Source: Pseudomonadota bacterium
GTDB taxonomy: Bacteria > Pseudomonadota > Alphaproteobacteria > Reyranellales > Reyranellaceae
DNA length: 5,457 bases
NCBI GenBank assembly: GCA_023436825.1
Contig: JAEZHS010000734.1
Span: 1 to 5,457 of the forward strand
Direction: 5' to 3'
Shown in pieces: positions 1-5,434 of this stretch (its first letter is position 1; every line of letters starts with the position of its first letter). The position numbers and the translations under genes were made by a program. The notes beneath the pieces were generated by a model that did not search any database, was not told the origin of the DNA, and was given only the letters and a program-made list of their open reading frames with translations.

Positions 1-9
1 CAGCGCGCC

Positions 10-55
10 TCATGACTATGAGCGCGCTGGAAGCGCGCCGTCCGGAAGACTATGA
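10..55 (+). repeat. Palindromic interspersed repeat, copy 1 (left part outside window)
   Basis: A 7-bp perfect stem (22-28 with 32-38, GCGCGCT/AGCGCGC) closes a GGA loop. It is followed directly by CGTCCGGAAGACTATGA (39-55) and preceded by TCATGACTATGA (10-21). The same layout occurs at 2762-2808, with the trailing 17 bases matching at 15 positions and the stem differing by paired changes, so the two are copies of one element. The copy at 2739-2808 also has a left arm, the reverse complement of its right arm. Here the equivalent arm would lie to the left of base 1. The element overlaps the end of the minus-strand MFS gene and supplies its Ser-stop codons (55-50). It may also act as a 3' end hairpin for that operon, but no T-run is visible. 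Confidence 0.7.
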
Positions 56-1222
56 ACGAAAAGCGGGTCTGAGAGCCCACACCATCGGCACCGTCGTCAG
101 CGCAATGCAGGCCACGATGCTGAGCGCGATCGGCAGACCCACCGCGTCGCCGACGAAACCCGAGATCAGCGGCCCGGTCGCGCCGGCAACGGACCCGCCG
201 GTATAGAAGATCGCGAAGGCGTGCGTGCGCTTCTCGGGGCTGACGAACTCGGGGACGGTGCCGTAGAGCACCGACGACGTGCCGTTCAGCATCAGGCCCA
301 CCGCGGGCAGCAGCACGAGTGCCAGCGGCAACGACAGAGGCAACAGCAACAGGATCAGCACTGTCGTCGCCACCTCGGTCAGGATCACCGAGGGCACGAC
401 ACCGAGCTTCTCGCCCACCCAGCCCATCACCAGCTTGCCGGCCGCCCCGCCGGCGAACATCAGCGACAGCCCAAGGCCGATCGTCGGGATGTCAGCGCCT
501 TTGTTGCGCAACAGGAAGGGCAGGAAGATCAGGAAGCCGGTACGCACCAGAGCGTCGGCGATGTGGATGGCGAACAGGAGCCAGTAGGCCCATGGGCGAT
601 CCTGCCCGCCGGCCGCCTCCTTGGCGGTGCTGCCCTTGTCATGCAGCGGGACCGGCCTCAGCGTGCCGAGAATGACGCCCGCGCCCAGCACGGCGATCGC
701 GGCGATGACGATCAGTCCCTGTTGCCAGCCGATCGACGCGACGATCAGGGCGAAGAAGGCCGGGAGCAACACCTTGCCGACGTCACCGGTGAAATTGTAG
801 GTGCCGAGCGCCGTGCGCGAGCGCAGGCCGGAGAAGGCGGCCGAGATGAGACTGGAGCCAATCGGATGCTGCGTGCTGCCGCCCAATCCGGCCAGCAGCA
901 GACCCGCGGCAACGCCGTACAGCGAGCCGGTGAGGCCCGCGAGGCCGTAGCCCACGGCCACCAACACTGTCCCCATCGCCAGCACGTGCACGCCGCCGAA
1001 GCGGACGGCGAGCCTGCCCGACGGGATCTGGCCGACTGCCATGCCGCCGGAATAGACGGTCTTCAGCGCGCCGACGGCGGCATAACTCAGCCCGAACTGA
1101 GCCTGCAGCAGGGGATAGAGGACGTTCAGAAGGTCGGTGAAGCCGTCGTGCAGGGCATGAGCGCCGCCGCAGACCGTCAGTGTCCGACGGGGAGTAACGG
1201 TGGGAGCGACGGTGACTGTCAT
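50..1222 (-). CDS. MFS exporter, fosmidomycin-resistance (Fsr)-like
   Basis: A 390-residue inner-membrane protein with the size and hydrophobicity pattern of a 12-helix major facilitator transporter: six hydrophobic segments (about residues 15-187), a charged central loop (about 190-209), then six more (about 210-385). The N-terminal stretch with HALHDGFTDLLNVLYPLLQ followed by GQIPSGRLAVRFGG (64-77, position of MFS motif A), and the GLGGSTQHPIGSS segment near 112-124, resemble the Fsr branch of drug exporters. In characterised members this branch exports fosmidomycin and related small molecules by proton antiport; the substrate here is unknown. It is the third gene of a probable hisI-lipoprotein-exporter operon, 15 bases after the lipoprotein stop. 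The ATG at 1222 is preceded directly by GGGAG, an unusually tight Shine-Dalgarno spacing, but there is no better in-frame ATG, GTG or TTG nearby. The TAG stop falls inside the palindromic repeat. Family call firm, subfamily call moderate. Confidence 0.88.
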   Translation of the reverse strand: MTVTVAPTVTPRRTLTVCGGAHALHDGFTDLLNVLYPLLQAQFGLSYAAVGALKTVYSGGMAVGQIPSGRLAVRFGGVHVLAMGTVLVAVGYGLAGLTGSLYGVAAGLLLAGLGGSTQHPIGSSLISAAFSGLRSRTALGTYNFTGDVGKVLLPAFFALIVASIGWQQGLIVIAAIAVLGAGVILGTLRPVPLHDKGSTAKEAAGGQDRPWAYWLLFAIHIADALVRTGFLIFLPFLLRNKGADIPTIGLGLSLMFAGGAAGKLVMGWVGEKLGVVPSVILTEVATTVLILLLLPLSLPLALVLLPAVGLMLNGTSSVLYGTVPEFVSPEKRTHAFAIFYTGGSVAGATGPLISGFVGDAVGLPIALSIVACIALTTVPMVWALRPAFRS

Positions 1223-1237
1223 CTCCCTGTCACAATA

Positions 1238-1732
1238 CTACCGACCGGGCATCGCCCTGAACCAAAAAGCGATCTGCTGTTGAAAATCGTTTTCGGCGAA
1301 GGTGGTGTCGGTGATCACGGAAGGCTTGCCGTCGCGCGGATAGCGCACGCTTGCAAGCCGTGTGAACTTGGTGTCGCTGAGATGCAGCAGCAGCACGTCG
1401 CCCTGGCGACGCATGAAGACGAGGTCGTGGATCTTGCGGATGTTGGTGAGGCTGACCACGAAGCGGTCGCTGCCGTCCTGCTGAGCGATCTGGCGCACCG
1501 GGATGTCGCGGCCCTCGTTGGTGATGCCCATCAGCGCCAGCGCCTCGGGCGCCAGCATGTTGTCCTTGCCGCTCTTCTGGATCCACAGCACCAGACGGTC
1601 GCCGCGCGGCGAGAGCGTGTAACGAGGCTTGCTTTGTCCGAACAGGCCCGAGGTCGTGCAGGCGCCGACGGGCAGGCTGAGCGCGGCGAGGAGGAGGGAG
1701 CGCCGCGCGAGTACGCTGTTGTTCTGATTCAA
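1238..1732 (-). CDS. Predicted small lipoprotein of unknown function
   Basis: 164 residues, starting at a TTG whose last two bases overlap the hisI TGA stop (TTGA arrangement). The N-terminus has a basic patch (ARRS, 9-12), a hydrophobic run LLLAALSLPVGA (13-24) and Cys25. V-G-A-C fits a lipobox, so lipid attachment at Cys25 after signal peptidase II cleavage is predicted. Mature residues 26-164 form a small soluble domain with alternating hydrophobic strands (for example RLVLWIQ 46-52, DRFVVSLTNI 89-98 and GDVLLLHLSD 111-120), suggesting a mostly beta fold. It ends in an aromatic stretch, FWFRAMPGR. I recognise no family and propose no function. It lies between hisI and an MFS exporter and is probably co-translated with hisI. 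A strong AGGAAGG site seven bases upstream supports the TTG start. A longer open frame continues upstream through hisI and zur, but it has no Met-proximal signal peptide and is a shadow. Confidence 0.75.
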   Translation of the reverse strand: MNQNNSVLARRSLLLAALSLPVGACTTSGLFGQSKPRYTLSPRGDRLVLWIQKSGKDNMLAPEALALMGITNEGRDIPVRQIAQQDGSDRFVVSLTNIRKIHDLVFMRRQGDVLLLHLSDTKFTRLASVRYPRDGKPSVITDTTFAENDFQQQIAFWFRAMPGR

Positions 1733-2178
1733 CCTTGATCCTTCCTGAGCTTGTCCCCAGTCCCATCCATGTCCACCATCACCGGAGCGATGGTCTCCAG
1801 TGCGCCGTCGCGGATGGCGCGGAAGAAGCAGTTGTGTCGTCCGGTATGGCAGGCCACGCCCTTCTGGTCGACCAGGACCAGCAGGGTGTCTCCGTCGCAG
1901 TCGATGCGGAGATCGACCAGCGTCTGGATGTGGCCCGACGTGTCGCCCTTGCGCCACGGCGCCTTGCGCGAGCGCGACCAATAACAGACACGGCCCGTGC
2001 GCATGGTCTCGGCGATGGCGTCGCGATCCATCCAGGCCATCATCAGGATTTCGCCCGAATCGTGCTGCTGGGCGATGGCCGGGACCAGGCCCTGGGCGTC
2101 GAACTGGATGGCGGCGATCGCCTGATCGATGGCGGCCGGCAGGTATGTCGTCGGGACAACGTTGGCGGTGCTGGGCAT
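1729..2178 (-). CDS. hisI: Phosphoribosyl-AMP cyclohydrolase (HisI)
   Basis: A 149-residue cytoplasmic enzyme of histidine biosynthesis that opens the purine ring of phosphoribosyl-AMP to give ProFAR (third step of the pathway). Family signatures are clear: EILMMAWMDRDA (43-54), the block YWSRSRKAPWRKGDTSGH (66-83), DCDGD (93-97) as the acidic metal site, and ACHTGRHNCF (109-118). The three zinc-binding cysteines of the family are present (Cys94, Cys110, Cys117). The protein is monofunctional, with no HisE (pyrophosphohydrolase) domain, as is usual in alphaproteobacteria. The ATG at 2178 is chosen because a longer upstream frame to 2409 is antisense to zur and has no family similarity. There is no good Shine-Dalgarno just upstream (minus strand reads CCCTCCA before ATG). 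It is the first gene of the minus-strand operon and is divergent from zur, with 76 bases between the starts. Confidence 0.95.
   Translation of the reverse strand: MPSTANVVPTTYLPAAIDQAIAAIQFDAQGLVPAIAQQHDSGEILMMAWMDRDAIAETMRTGRVCYWSRSRKAPWRKGDTSGHIQTLVDLRIDCDGDTLLVLVDQKGVACHTGRHNCFFRAIRDGALETIAPVMVDMDGTGDKLRKDQG
1740..1746 (-). promoter_or_regulatory. Shine-Dalgarno site deciding the TTG start of the lipoprotein gene
   Basis: Read on the minus strand this is AGGAAGG, separated by seven bases from the TTG at 1732-1730. It lies within the last codons of hisI. Its strength and spacing are what make the TTG, rather than an internal codon, the likely start. Together with the overlapping stop and start it points to translational coupling with hisI. 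Confidence 0.65.
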
Positions 2179-2191
2179 TGGAGGGCGAGCC

Positions 2192-2221
2192 TTGGCCTGC
2201 GAACGGAACGGGGCGTATAAT
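2192..2221 (+). promoter_or_regulatory. Candidate sigma-70 promoter for zur
   Basis: TTGGCC (2192-2197) and TATAAT (2216-2221) are separated by 18 bases. The -10 box is a perfect consensus in an otherwise GC-rich gap. Transcription would start near 2228, about 27 bases before the zur GTG. The -10 is bracketed by a 5-bp inverted repeat (GGGCG 2211-2215, CGCCC 2222-2226), a possible operator. It does not resemble the AT-rich Zur box I know from enterobacteria. Confidence 0.5.
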
Positions 2222-2242
2222 CGCCCGACACCAGCTTGGCAA
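2215..2242 (-). promoter_or_regulatory. Candidate divergent promoter for hisI operon
   Basis: On the minus strand TTGCCA (2242-2237) and TTATAC (2220-2215) are 16 bases apart, which places the start of transcription near 2208 with a leader of about 30 bases before the hisI ATG. The -10 shares bases with the plus-strand TATAAT, so the two promoters would overlap and polymerase binding at one should exclude the other. This is a motif match by eye only. Confidence 0.4.
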
Positions 2243-2254
2243 ATCGGGAACCGC

Positions 2255-2737
2255 GTGAAGAAGACCGCCAAAGCCTCGGCGCACGGCCACGACCACAAGC
2301 ACTGCATCGAGGACGCCGTGGCGGCGGCCGAGAAGCTGTGTGCCGAAAAGGACCTGCGTTTCACGCCCTTGCGCCGTCGCGTGCTCGAGCTCGTATGGTC
2401 GAGCCACAAGCCGGTCGGCGCCTACGCCCTGCTCGACGAACTGCGCAACGAGGAGCTGGGATCGGCGCCGCCCACGGTCTACCGCGCGCTCGACTTCCTG
2501 ATCGACAACGGGCTCATCCACCGCATCGAGCGCATGAACGCCTTCGTCGGCTGCAGCCACCCCGGCGAGGCCCATCGCGGCTTCTTCCTGATTTGCGGCG
2601 AATGCGGCAATGCCGAGGAGCTGCAGAGCGACGGACTTGCCGATACGATCGCCGCGAGCGCCAACCGCCGAGGCTTCGCCGCGCGCGACATGACCCTGGA
2701 AGTCACGGGCACCTGTGCTGACTGCCGGAAGGGTTAG
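2255..2737 (+). CDS. zur: Zinc uptake regulator Zur (Fur family)
   Basis: A 160-residue cytoplasmic, zinc-sensing transcription repressor. Residues about 34-98 form the winged-helix DNA-binding domain (RFTPLRRRVLELV and the recognition segment PPTVYRALDFL, 72-82). Residues about 99-157 form the dimerisation and metal domain. Aligned by eye with E. coli Zur, the structural zinc cysteines are Cys114, Cys117, Cys154 and Cys157, and the sensory zinc ligands correspond to His89, Cys100, His107 and Glu122. All are present, and the phrase TVYRALDFL favours Zur over Fur. The start is GTG at 2255, with GGGAA four bases upstream. An in-frame ATG at 2129 would add residues lying antisense to hisI, unlike the family. 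Unusually, the N-terminus carries a His-rich tail, HGHDHKHC (10-17). It is divergent from hisI. No znuABC uptake genes are in the window, so any targets other than its own region are unseen. Confidence 0.92.
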   Translation: MKKTAKASAHGHDHKHCIEDAVAAAEKLCAEKDLRFTPLRRRVLELVWSSHKPVGAYALLDELRNEELGSAPPTVYRALDFLIDNGLIHRIERMNAFVGCSHPGEAHRGFFLICGECGNAEELQSDGLADTIAASANRRGFAARDMTLEVTGTCADCRKG

Positions 2738-2738
2738 C

Positions 2739-2808
2739 TCATGGTCTTCCGGACCGCTCACTCATGATTCCCGAGCGAGCCGGAGGCTCGCGGTCCGGAA
2801 GACCATGA
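2739..2808 (+). repeat. Palindromic interspersed repeat, copy 2 (complete)
   Basis: A 19-bp perfect inverted repeat, TCATGGTCTTCCGGACCGC (2739-2757) and its reverse complement (2790-2808), encloses a 32-base centre. The centre contains TCATGATTCCCGA (2762-2774), then a 7-bp hairpin (2775-2781 with 2785-2791, GCGAGCC/GGCTCGC, GGA loop) sharing its last two bases with the right arm. Positions 2762-2808 align with copy 1 at 10-55. The element begins one base after the zur stop and ends one base before the DUF952 ATG, so it fills the intergenic gap. It can fold into a long stem on either strand and could act as a transcript-end or stability structure. It encodes no protein and shows no obvious target-site duplication. 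It could be a REP-type sequence or a very small non-autonomous element. Confidence 0.85.
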
Positions 2809-2809
2809 C

Positions 2810-3154
2810 ATGACGACAGTTTACAAGATCGTCGCCGCTGATCTGTGGCGAGCAGCCGAAGAAAGCGGCGTTTTTGCCGGCGCGGGAATAGACCTGAAGG
2901 ATGGCTTCATCCACCTGTCCACGGGCGCGCAGGCAAAGCGGACGGCTCAGCTGTACTTTGCAGGCCGGGACAATCTCGTGCTCGTGGCGGCTGACGGGGC
3001 GCGCCTTGGAAACGTGCTGAAGTACGAGCCTTCTCGCGATGGCGATCTGTTTCCGCATCTCTACGGACTGCTGCCATTGACGGCGGTCCTGTGGGTGCGC
3101 CCGCTGCCTCTCGGTGCAGACGGCAACCACGTCTTTCCCGACGATGTAGTCTGA
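2810..3154 (+). CDS. DUF952 family protein
   Basis: A 114-residue predicted cytoplasmic protein without signal peptide or membrane segments. It matches the DUF952 family by its two conserved blocks, DGFIHLST (31-38) and YEPSRDGDLFPHLYG (72-86), and by the usual length of about 110 residues. The biochemical role of the family is not known to me, so I assign none. The conserved His and Asp residues in these blocks suggest a binding or catalytic site, but that is inference. The start ATG is one base after the palindromic repeat. The only Shine-Dalgarno-like sequence, GGAAG (2797-2801, eight bases upstream), lies within the repeat arm. It follows zur on the same strand and may be read from the zur promoter if the palindrome does not stop transcription. 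The TGA stop is followed by a 131-base gap before the next gene. Confidence 0.85.
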   Translation: MTTVYKIVAADLWRAAEESGVFAGAGIDLKDGFIHLSTGAQAKRTAQLYFAGRDNLVLVAADGARLGNVLKYEPSRDGDLFPHLYGLLPLTAVLWVRPLPLGADGNHVFPDDVV

Positions 3155-3173
3155 CTGAAATTCCGGTCGACGG

Positions 3174-3203
3174 GCCGGCGGATGCGGCTCAGGGGCCGTC
3201 GGC
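3174..3203 (+). terminator. Possible weak terminator or inverted repeat after the DUF952 gene
   Basis: GCCGGCGG (3174-3181) can pair with CCGTCGGC (3196-3203) with one G-U pair, leaving a 14-base loop. It is followed by ATACATATT rather than a T-run. It lies 20 bases after the DUF952 stop, which is a sensible place for a 3' end, but in DNA this GC-rich such a repeat can arise by chance. Confidence 0.25.
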
Positions 3204-3210
3204 ATACATA

Positions 3211-3239
3211 TTGCGACGCGCCATCGCGACTCCTAGAGT
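3211..3239 (+). promoter_or_regulatory. Candidate promoter for the ABC transporter genes
   Basis: TTGCGA (3211-3216) and TAGAGT (3234-3239) are 17 bases apart in the only gap large enough to hold a promoter for the binding-protein gene. Transcription would start near 3246, leaving a leader of about 40 bases that contains two copies of ATAAAAGG (3249-3256 and 3269-3276). The second copy runs into the Shine-Dalgarno GGGAG (3275-3279), six bases before the ATG. Motif match by eye only. Confidence 0.35.
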
Positions 3240-3285
3240 TGCTCGGAGATAAAAGGCGCGCACAGCCAATAAAAGGGAGCCTGTC

Positions 3286-4350
3286 ATGGAGATCAGCCGT
3301 TTGCGTCGTCGCCACGTCGTCTCGTTGCTCGGAGGCGCCGCCGCCGTCGGTGTGTCGGGGCGGGCCTTCGCCCAGGCCGAGCCGCCCAAGCCAGCCCAGA
3401 TCGTGGTCAATCACTCAGGCGGCTCGATGGGCAGCGCCATGCGCAAAGCATTCTTCAACGGCTTCGAGAAGAAATACGGCATCCGCGTCGTCGAGACGAG
3501 CCCGGTCGACTTCGGCAAGCTGCGCGCCATGGTCGATTCGGGCAACGTCGAATGGGACCTCACCGAGATCGGCGGCCAGGACGCCATCCGCGCCGGCAAG
3601 GCCAACCTGCTCGACAAGGTCGATCCGAAGGTCGTCGATCGTTCGAAGTACCCCGAGACGGCGCAGAACCCCTATGTCTTCGCCTCGTCGGTCTATACGA
3701 CGATCATCGGCTACCGCACCGATGTCTTCAAGAACGGCAGCCAGCCCAAGAGCTGGGCCGATTGGTGGGACGTCAAGAAGTTCCCCGGGGCGCGCTCGAT
3801 GCGCAACCATCCGACCGACAATCTCGAGTTCGCGCTGATCGCCGACGGCGTGCCGAAGGACAAGGTCTACCCGATCGACTTCGACCGCGCCTTCAAGAAG
3901 CTCGACCAGATCAAGCCGCACGTCACCGCCTGGTGGTCGACCGGCCAGCAGCCGGCGCAGCTCCTGCTCGACAAGGAGGTCGTGCTGGCGACCGGCTGGA
4001 ACGGCCGCTTCTACGACATCATCAAGAAGGGCGCGCCGGTCGAGATCGAATGGAACGAGGGCGCCCTGAAGCAGGGCAGCTTCGCCATCCCGCGCGGCGC
4101 CAAGAACCCGTACTGGGCCAACAAGATGCTGGCCGAGCTCGCGATCCCGCAGCAGCAGGCGGTCTATGCGTCGGAGCTCGGCTATCCCGGCCTCAACCTC
4201 GAATCGCTGAACTTCGTCGACGCCAAGGTGAAGCCCTATCTGCCGACCGCGTACCTCGACAAGCAGTTCTGGATCAGTGACGAGTGGTATGCCGAGCACG
4301 GCACCAAGGCCGCCGAGCTGTGGAACACCTGGATGCTGAAGAAGGCGTGA
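3286..4350 (+). CDS. ABC transporter periplasmic substrate-binding protein, PotD/PotF-like
   Basis: 354 residues, the usual length for family 1 extracellular binding proteins of the spermidine/putrescine (COG0687) group. It captures a small solute in the periplasm and delivers it to an inner-membrane permease. The signal peptide (1-29) has a Tat-like RRHVV motif at residues 8-12, a hydrophobic stretch (VVSLLGGAAAVGVSG) and probable cleavage after AFA (27-29). The mature protein shows the two-lobe pattern: the first strand PAQIVVNHSGG (37-46), WDLTEIGG (90-97), a hinge-region YVFASSVYTTIIGYRTD (130-146), KSWADWWDVKKFPG (155-168) and WSTGQQPAQLLLDKEVVLATGWNG (217-240). The last is typical of this group, where aromatic and acidic residues hold the ligand. 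The substrate cannot be read from the sequence: polyamine, amine or another organic solute are all possible. The ATG has a good GGGAG site. It is co-translated with the downstream ATPase. No permease is adjacent. Confidence 0.9.
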   Translation: MEISRLRRRHVVSLLGGAAAVGVSGRAFAQAEPPKPAQIVVNHSGGSMGSAMRKAFFNGFEKKYGIRVVETSPVDFGKLRAMVDSGNVEWDLTEIGGQDAIRAGKANLLDKVDPKVVDRSKYPETAQNPYVFASSVYTTIIGYRTDVFKNGSQPKSWADWWDVKKFPGARSMRNHPTDNLEFALIADGVPKDKVYPIDFDRAFKKLDQIKPHVTAWWSTGQQPAQLLLDKEVVLATGWNGRFYDIIKKGAPVEIEWNEGALKQGSFAIPRGAKNPYWANKMLAELAIPQQQAVYASELGYPGLNLESLNFVDAKVKPYLPTAYLDKQFWISDEWYAEHGTKAAELWNTWMLKKA

Positions 4351-5390
4351 GCAACACAGGATCGGCCGACCTCCTGATCGAGGGGGTCGGCAAGCGTTTT
4401 GGCGAGGTCGTGGCGCTCGACCGCGTTTCGCTCCAGGTAGCGCAAGGCGAGCTGCTGACGATCCTGGGGCCCAGCGGCTCGGGCAAGACGACGCTGCTGA
4501 AGGTCGTCGCCGGCTTCGAGACGCCCGACGGCGGATCGGTGAAGGTGGGCGGAGAGGAGATCACCGCCCTGCCGCCGGCCAGGCGCGACATCGGCATGGT
4601 GTTCCAGAACTACGCGCTGTTCCCGCATCTCACGGTGCAGGGCAACGTCTCGTTCCCGCTCGAGATGCGCAACGTGGCGCGGTCGGAAATCGACCGGCGC
4701 GTCGCCGAGGCCATCGCCATGGTCGAGCTCGAGGGCTACGAGCGGCGCCTGCCGCGGCAGCTCTCCGGCGGCCAGCAGCAGCGCGTCGCGCTGGCCCGCG
4801 CCATCGTCTTCAATCCGCGGCTTCTGCTGCTCGACGAGCCCTTCGGTGCACTCGACCGCAAGCTGCGCGAGACGATGCAGCTCGAGGTCCGGCGCCTGCA
4901 GCGCAAGCTCGGCCTGACCACGATCTTCATCACCCATGACCAGGAAGAGGCGCTGGTCCTGTCGGACCGCATCGCCGTGATGAACCGCGGCGCGATCCAG
5001 CAGGTCGCCACGACGACCGAGATCTATGAACGGCCAGCCAACGATTTCGTCGCCGACTTCGTGGGCGAGAGCAACATCTTCCACGGCACGATGAGCGCGC
5101 CGGGCACGGTCGTGCTGGACAATGGGCGCGCGCTCGACGTCACGAGCAGCCTGCCGGTCGGCCGCGAGGTCGGCGTCCTGATGCGGCCGGAACGCTTTTC
5201 GCCCGGCGGCGCCAACGCCTTCGCCGGCGAGGTGCTGGAGGCGGTCTATCTCGGCACGTCCTTCAAGCTGCGTCTGGCGTGCGAGGGCGGCATGGAACTG
5301 CTCATCCGCCAGCCGGCCAAAGGTTCGCTGCCCGGTCCCGGCGCGCGGGTGGAGGTCGGCATCGCCCCGGACGCCATCCATGTGTTCTGA
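4347..5390 (+). CDS. ABC transporter ATP-binding protein, PotA-like
   Basis: 347 residues. It is the cytoplasmic ATPase that would power import of the solute bound by the preceding protein. All nucleotide-binding motifs are intact: Walker A GPSGSGKTT (41-49), Q-loop Gln87 in VFQNYALFPHLTV, signature LSGGQQQR (139-146), Walker B LLLLDEP (159-165), D-loop GALD (167-170) and switch His197 (ITHDQEEA). Residues about 240-345 form the C-terminal TOBE (OB-fold) domain found in PotA, UgpC and MalK-type ATPases, including VGVLMRPERF (275-284). The start is GTG at 4347, overlapping the previous TGA as GTGA, with a GAAGAAGG site just upstream (4338-4345). An ATG at 4284 in the same frame lies within the binding-protein gene and adds non-family residues. 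The gene is followed by a hairpin and a T-rich stretch. The permeases it needs are not in the window. Confidence 0.93.
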   Translation: MSNTGSADLLIEGVGKRFGEVVALDRVSLQVAQGELLTILGPSGSGKTTLLKVVAGFETPDGGSVKVGGEEITALPPARRDIGMVFQNYALFPHLTVQGNVSFPLEMRNVARSEIDRRVAEAIAMVELEGYERRLPRQLSGGQQQRVALARAIVFNPRLLLLDEPFGALDRKLRETMQLEVRRLQRKLGLTTIFITHDQEEALVLSDRIAVMNRGAIQQVATTTEIYERPANDFVADFVGESNIFHGTMSAPGTVVLDNGRALDVTSSLPVGREVGVLMRPERFSPGGANAFAGEVLEAVYLGTSFKLRLACEGGMELLIRQPAKGSLPGPGARVEVGIAPDAIHVF

Positions 5391-5406
5391 TCATCTGGAC
5401 TGCAAT

Positions 5407-5430
5407 GGGAGCGCGGCGCTCTCTTGGTTT
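5407..5430 (+). terminator. Probable intrinsic terminator after the ABC ATPase gene
   Basis: GGGAGCG (5407-5413) pairs with CGCTCTC (5417-5423) with one G-U pair across a CGG loop, and is followed by TTGGTTT (5424-5430). It lies 17 bases after the ATPase stop, a typical spacing for a rho-independent terminator. The T-tract is interrupted by GG, so efficiency may be partial. Confidence 0.5.
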
Positions 5431-5434
5431 CCTC

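Noticed and set aside
1..29. CAGCGCGC...GCGCGCTG inverted repeat as a separate hairpin
   Set aside because: It competes with the better 7-bp stem of the repeat (22-38), and most of its pairing comes from alternating GC. It is probably part of the same element, which is cut by the window edge.
221..1738. 505-residue open frame on the plus strand
   Set aside because: It is antisense to the MFS and lipoprotein genes and rich in Gln, Arg, His and Asp, with no domain. This is the typical mirror frame of high-GC coding DNA.
2129..2254. ATG start for zur at 2129
   Set aside because: The extra 42 residues overlap hisI in antisense, are unlike Fur-family N-termini and would start upstream of the candidate promoter. 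GTG at 2255 has a ribosome site.
2179..2254. Classical AT-rich Zur box in the zur-hisI gap
   Set aside because: No GTTATAA-type dyad is present. Only the GC-rich GGGCG-N6-CGCCC repeat is seen, which cannot be assigned to Zur by sequence.
2179..2409. Longer HisI from an ATG at 2409
   Set aside because: The added 77 residues are antisense to zur and not part of the HisI family.
1733..2761. Upstream extension of the lipoprotein frame to 507 residues
   Set aside because: It runs out of frame through hisI and antisense to zur. The TTG start with its strong ribosome site and signal peptide explains the real protein.
2762..3205. 147-residue minus-strand frame over the DUF952 gene
   Set aside because: It is antisense to a clear DUF952 match and crosses the palindromic repeat, so it is a shadow.
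3415..4299. 294-residue open frame on the minus strand
   Set aside because: It is antisense to the binding-protein gene, has a repetitive Leu/Asp/Arg/Val composition, and is a shadow.
4236..5381. 381-residue open frame on the minus strand
   Set aside because: It is antisense to an unmistakable ABC ATPase, with a low-complexity Arg/Ala/Asp/Leu composition and no motifs.
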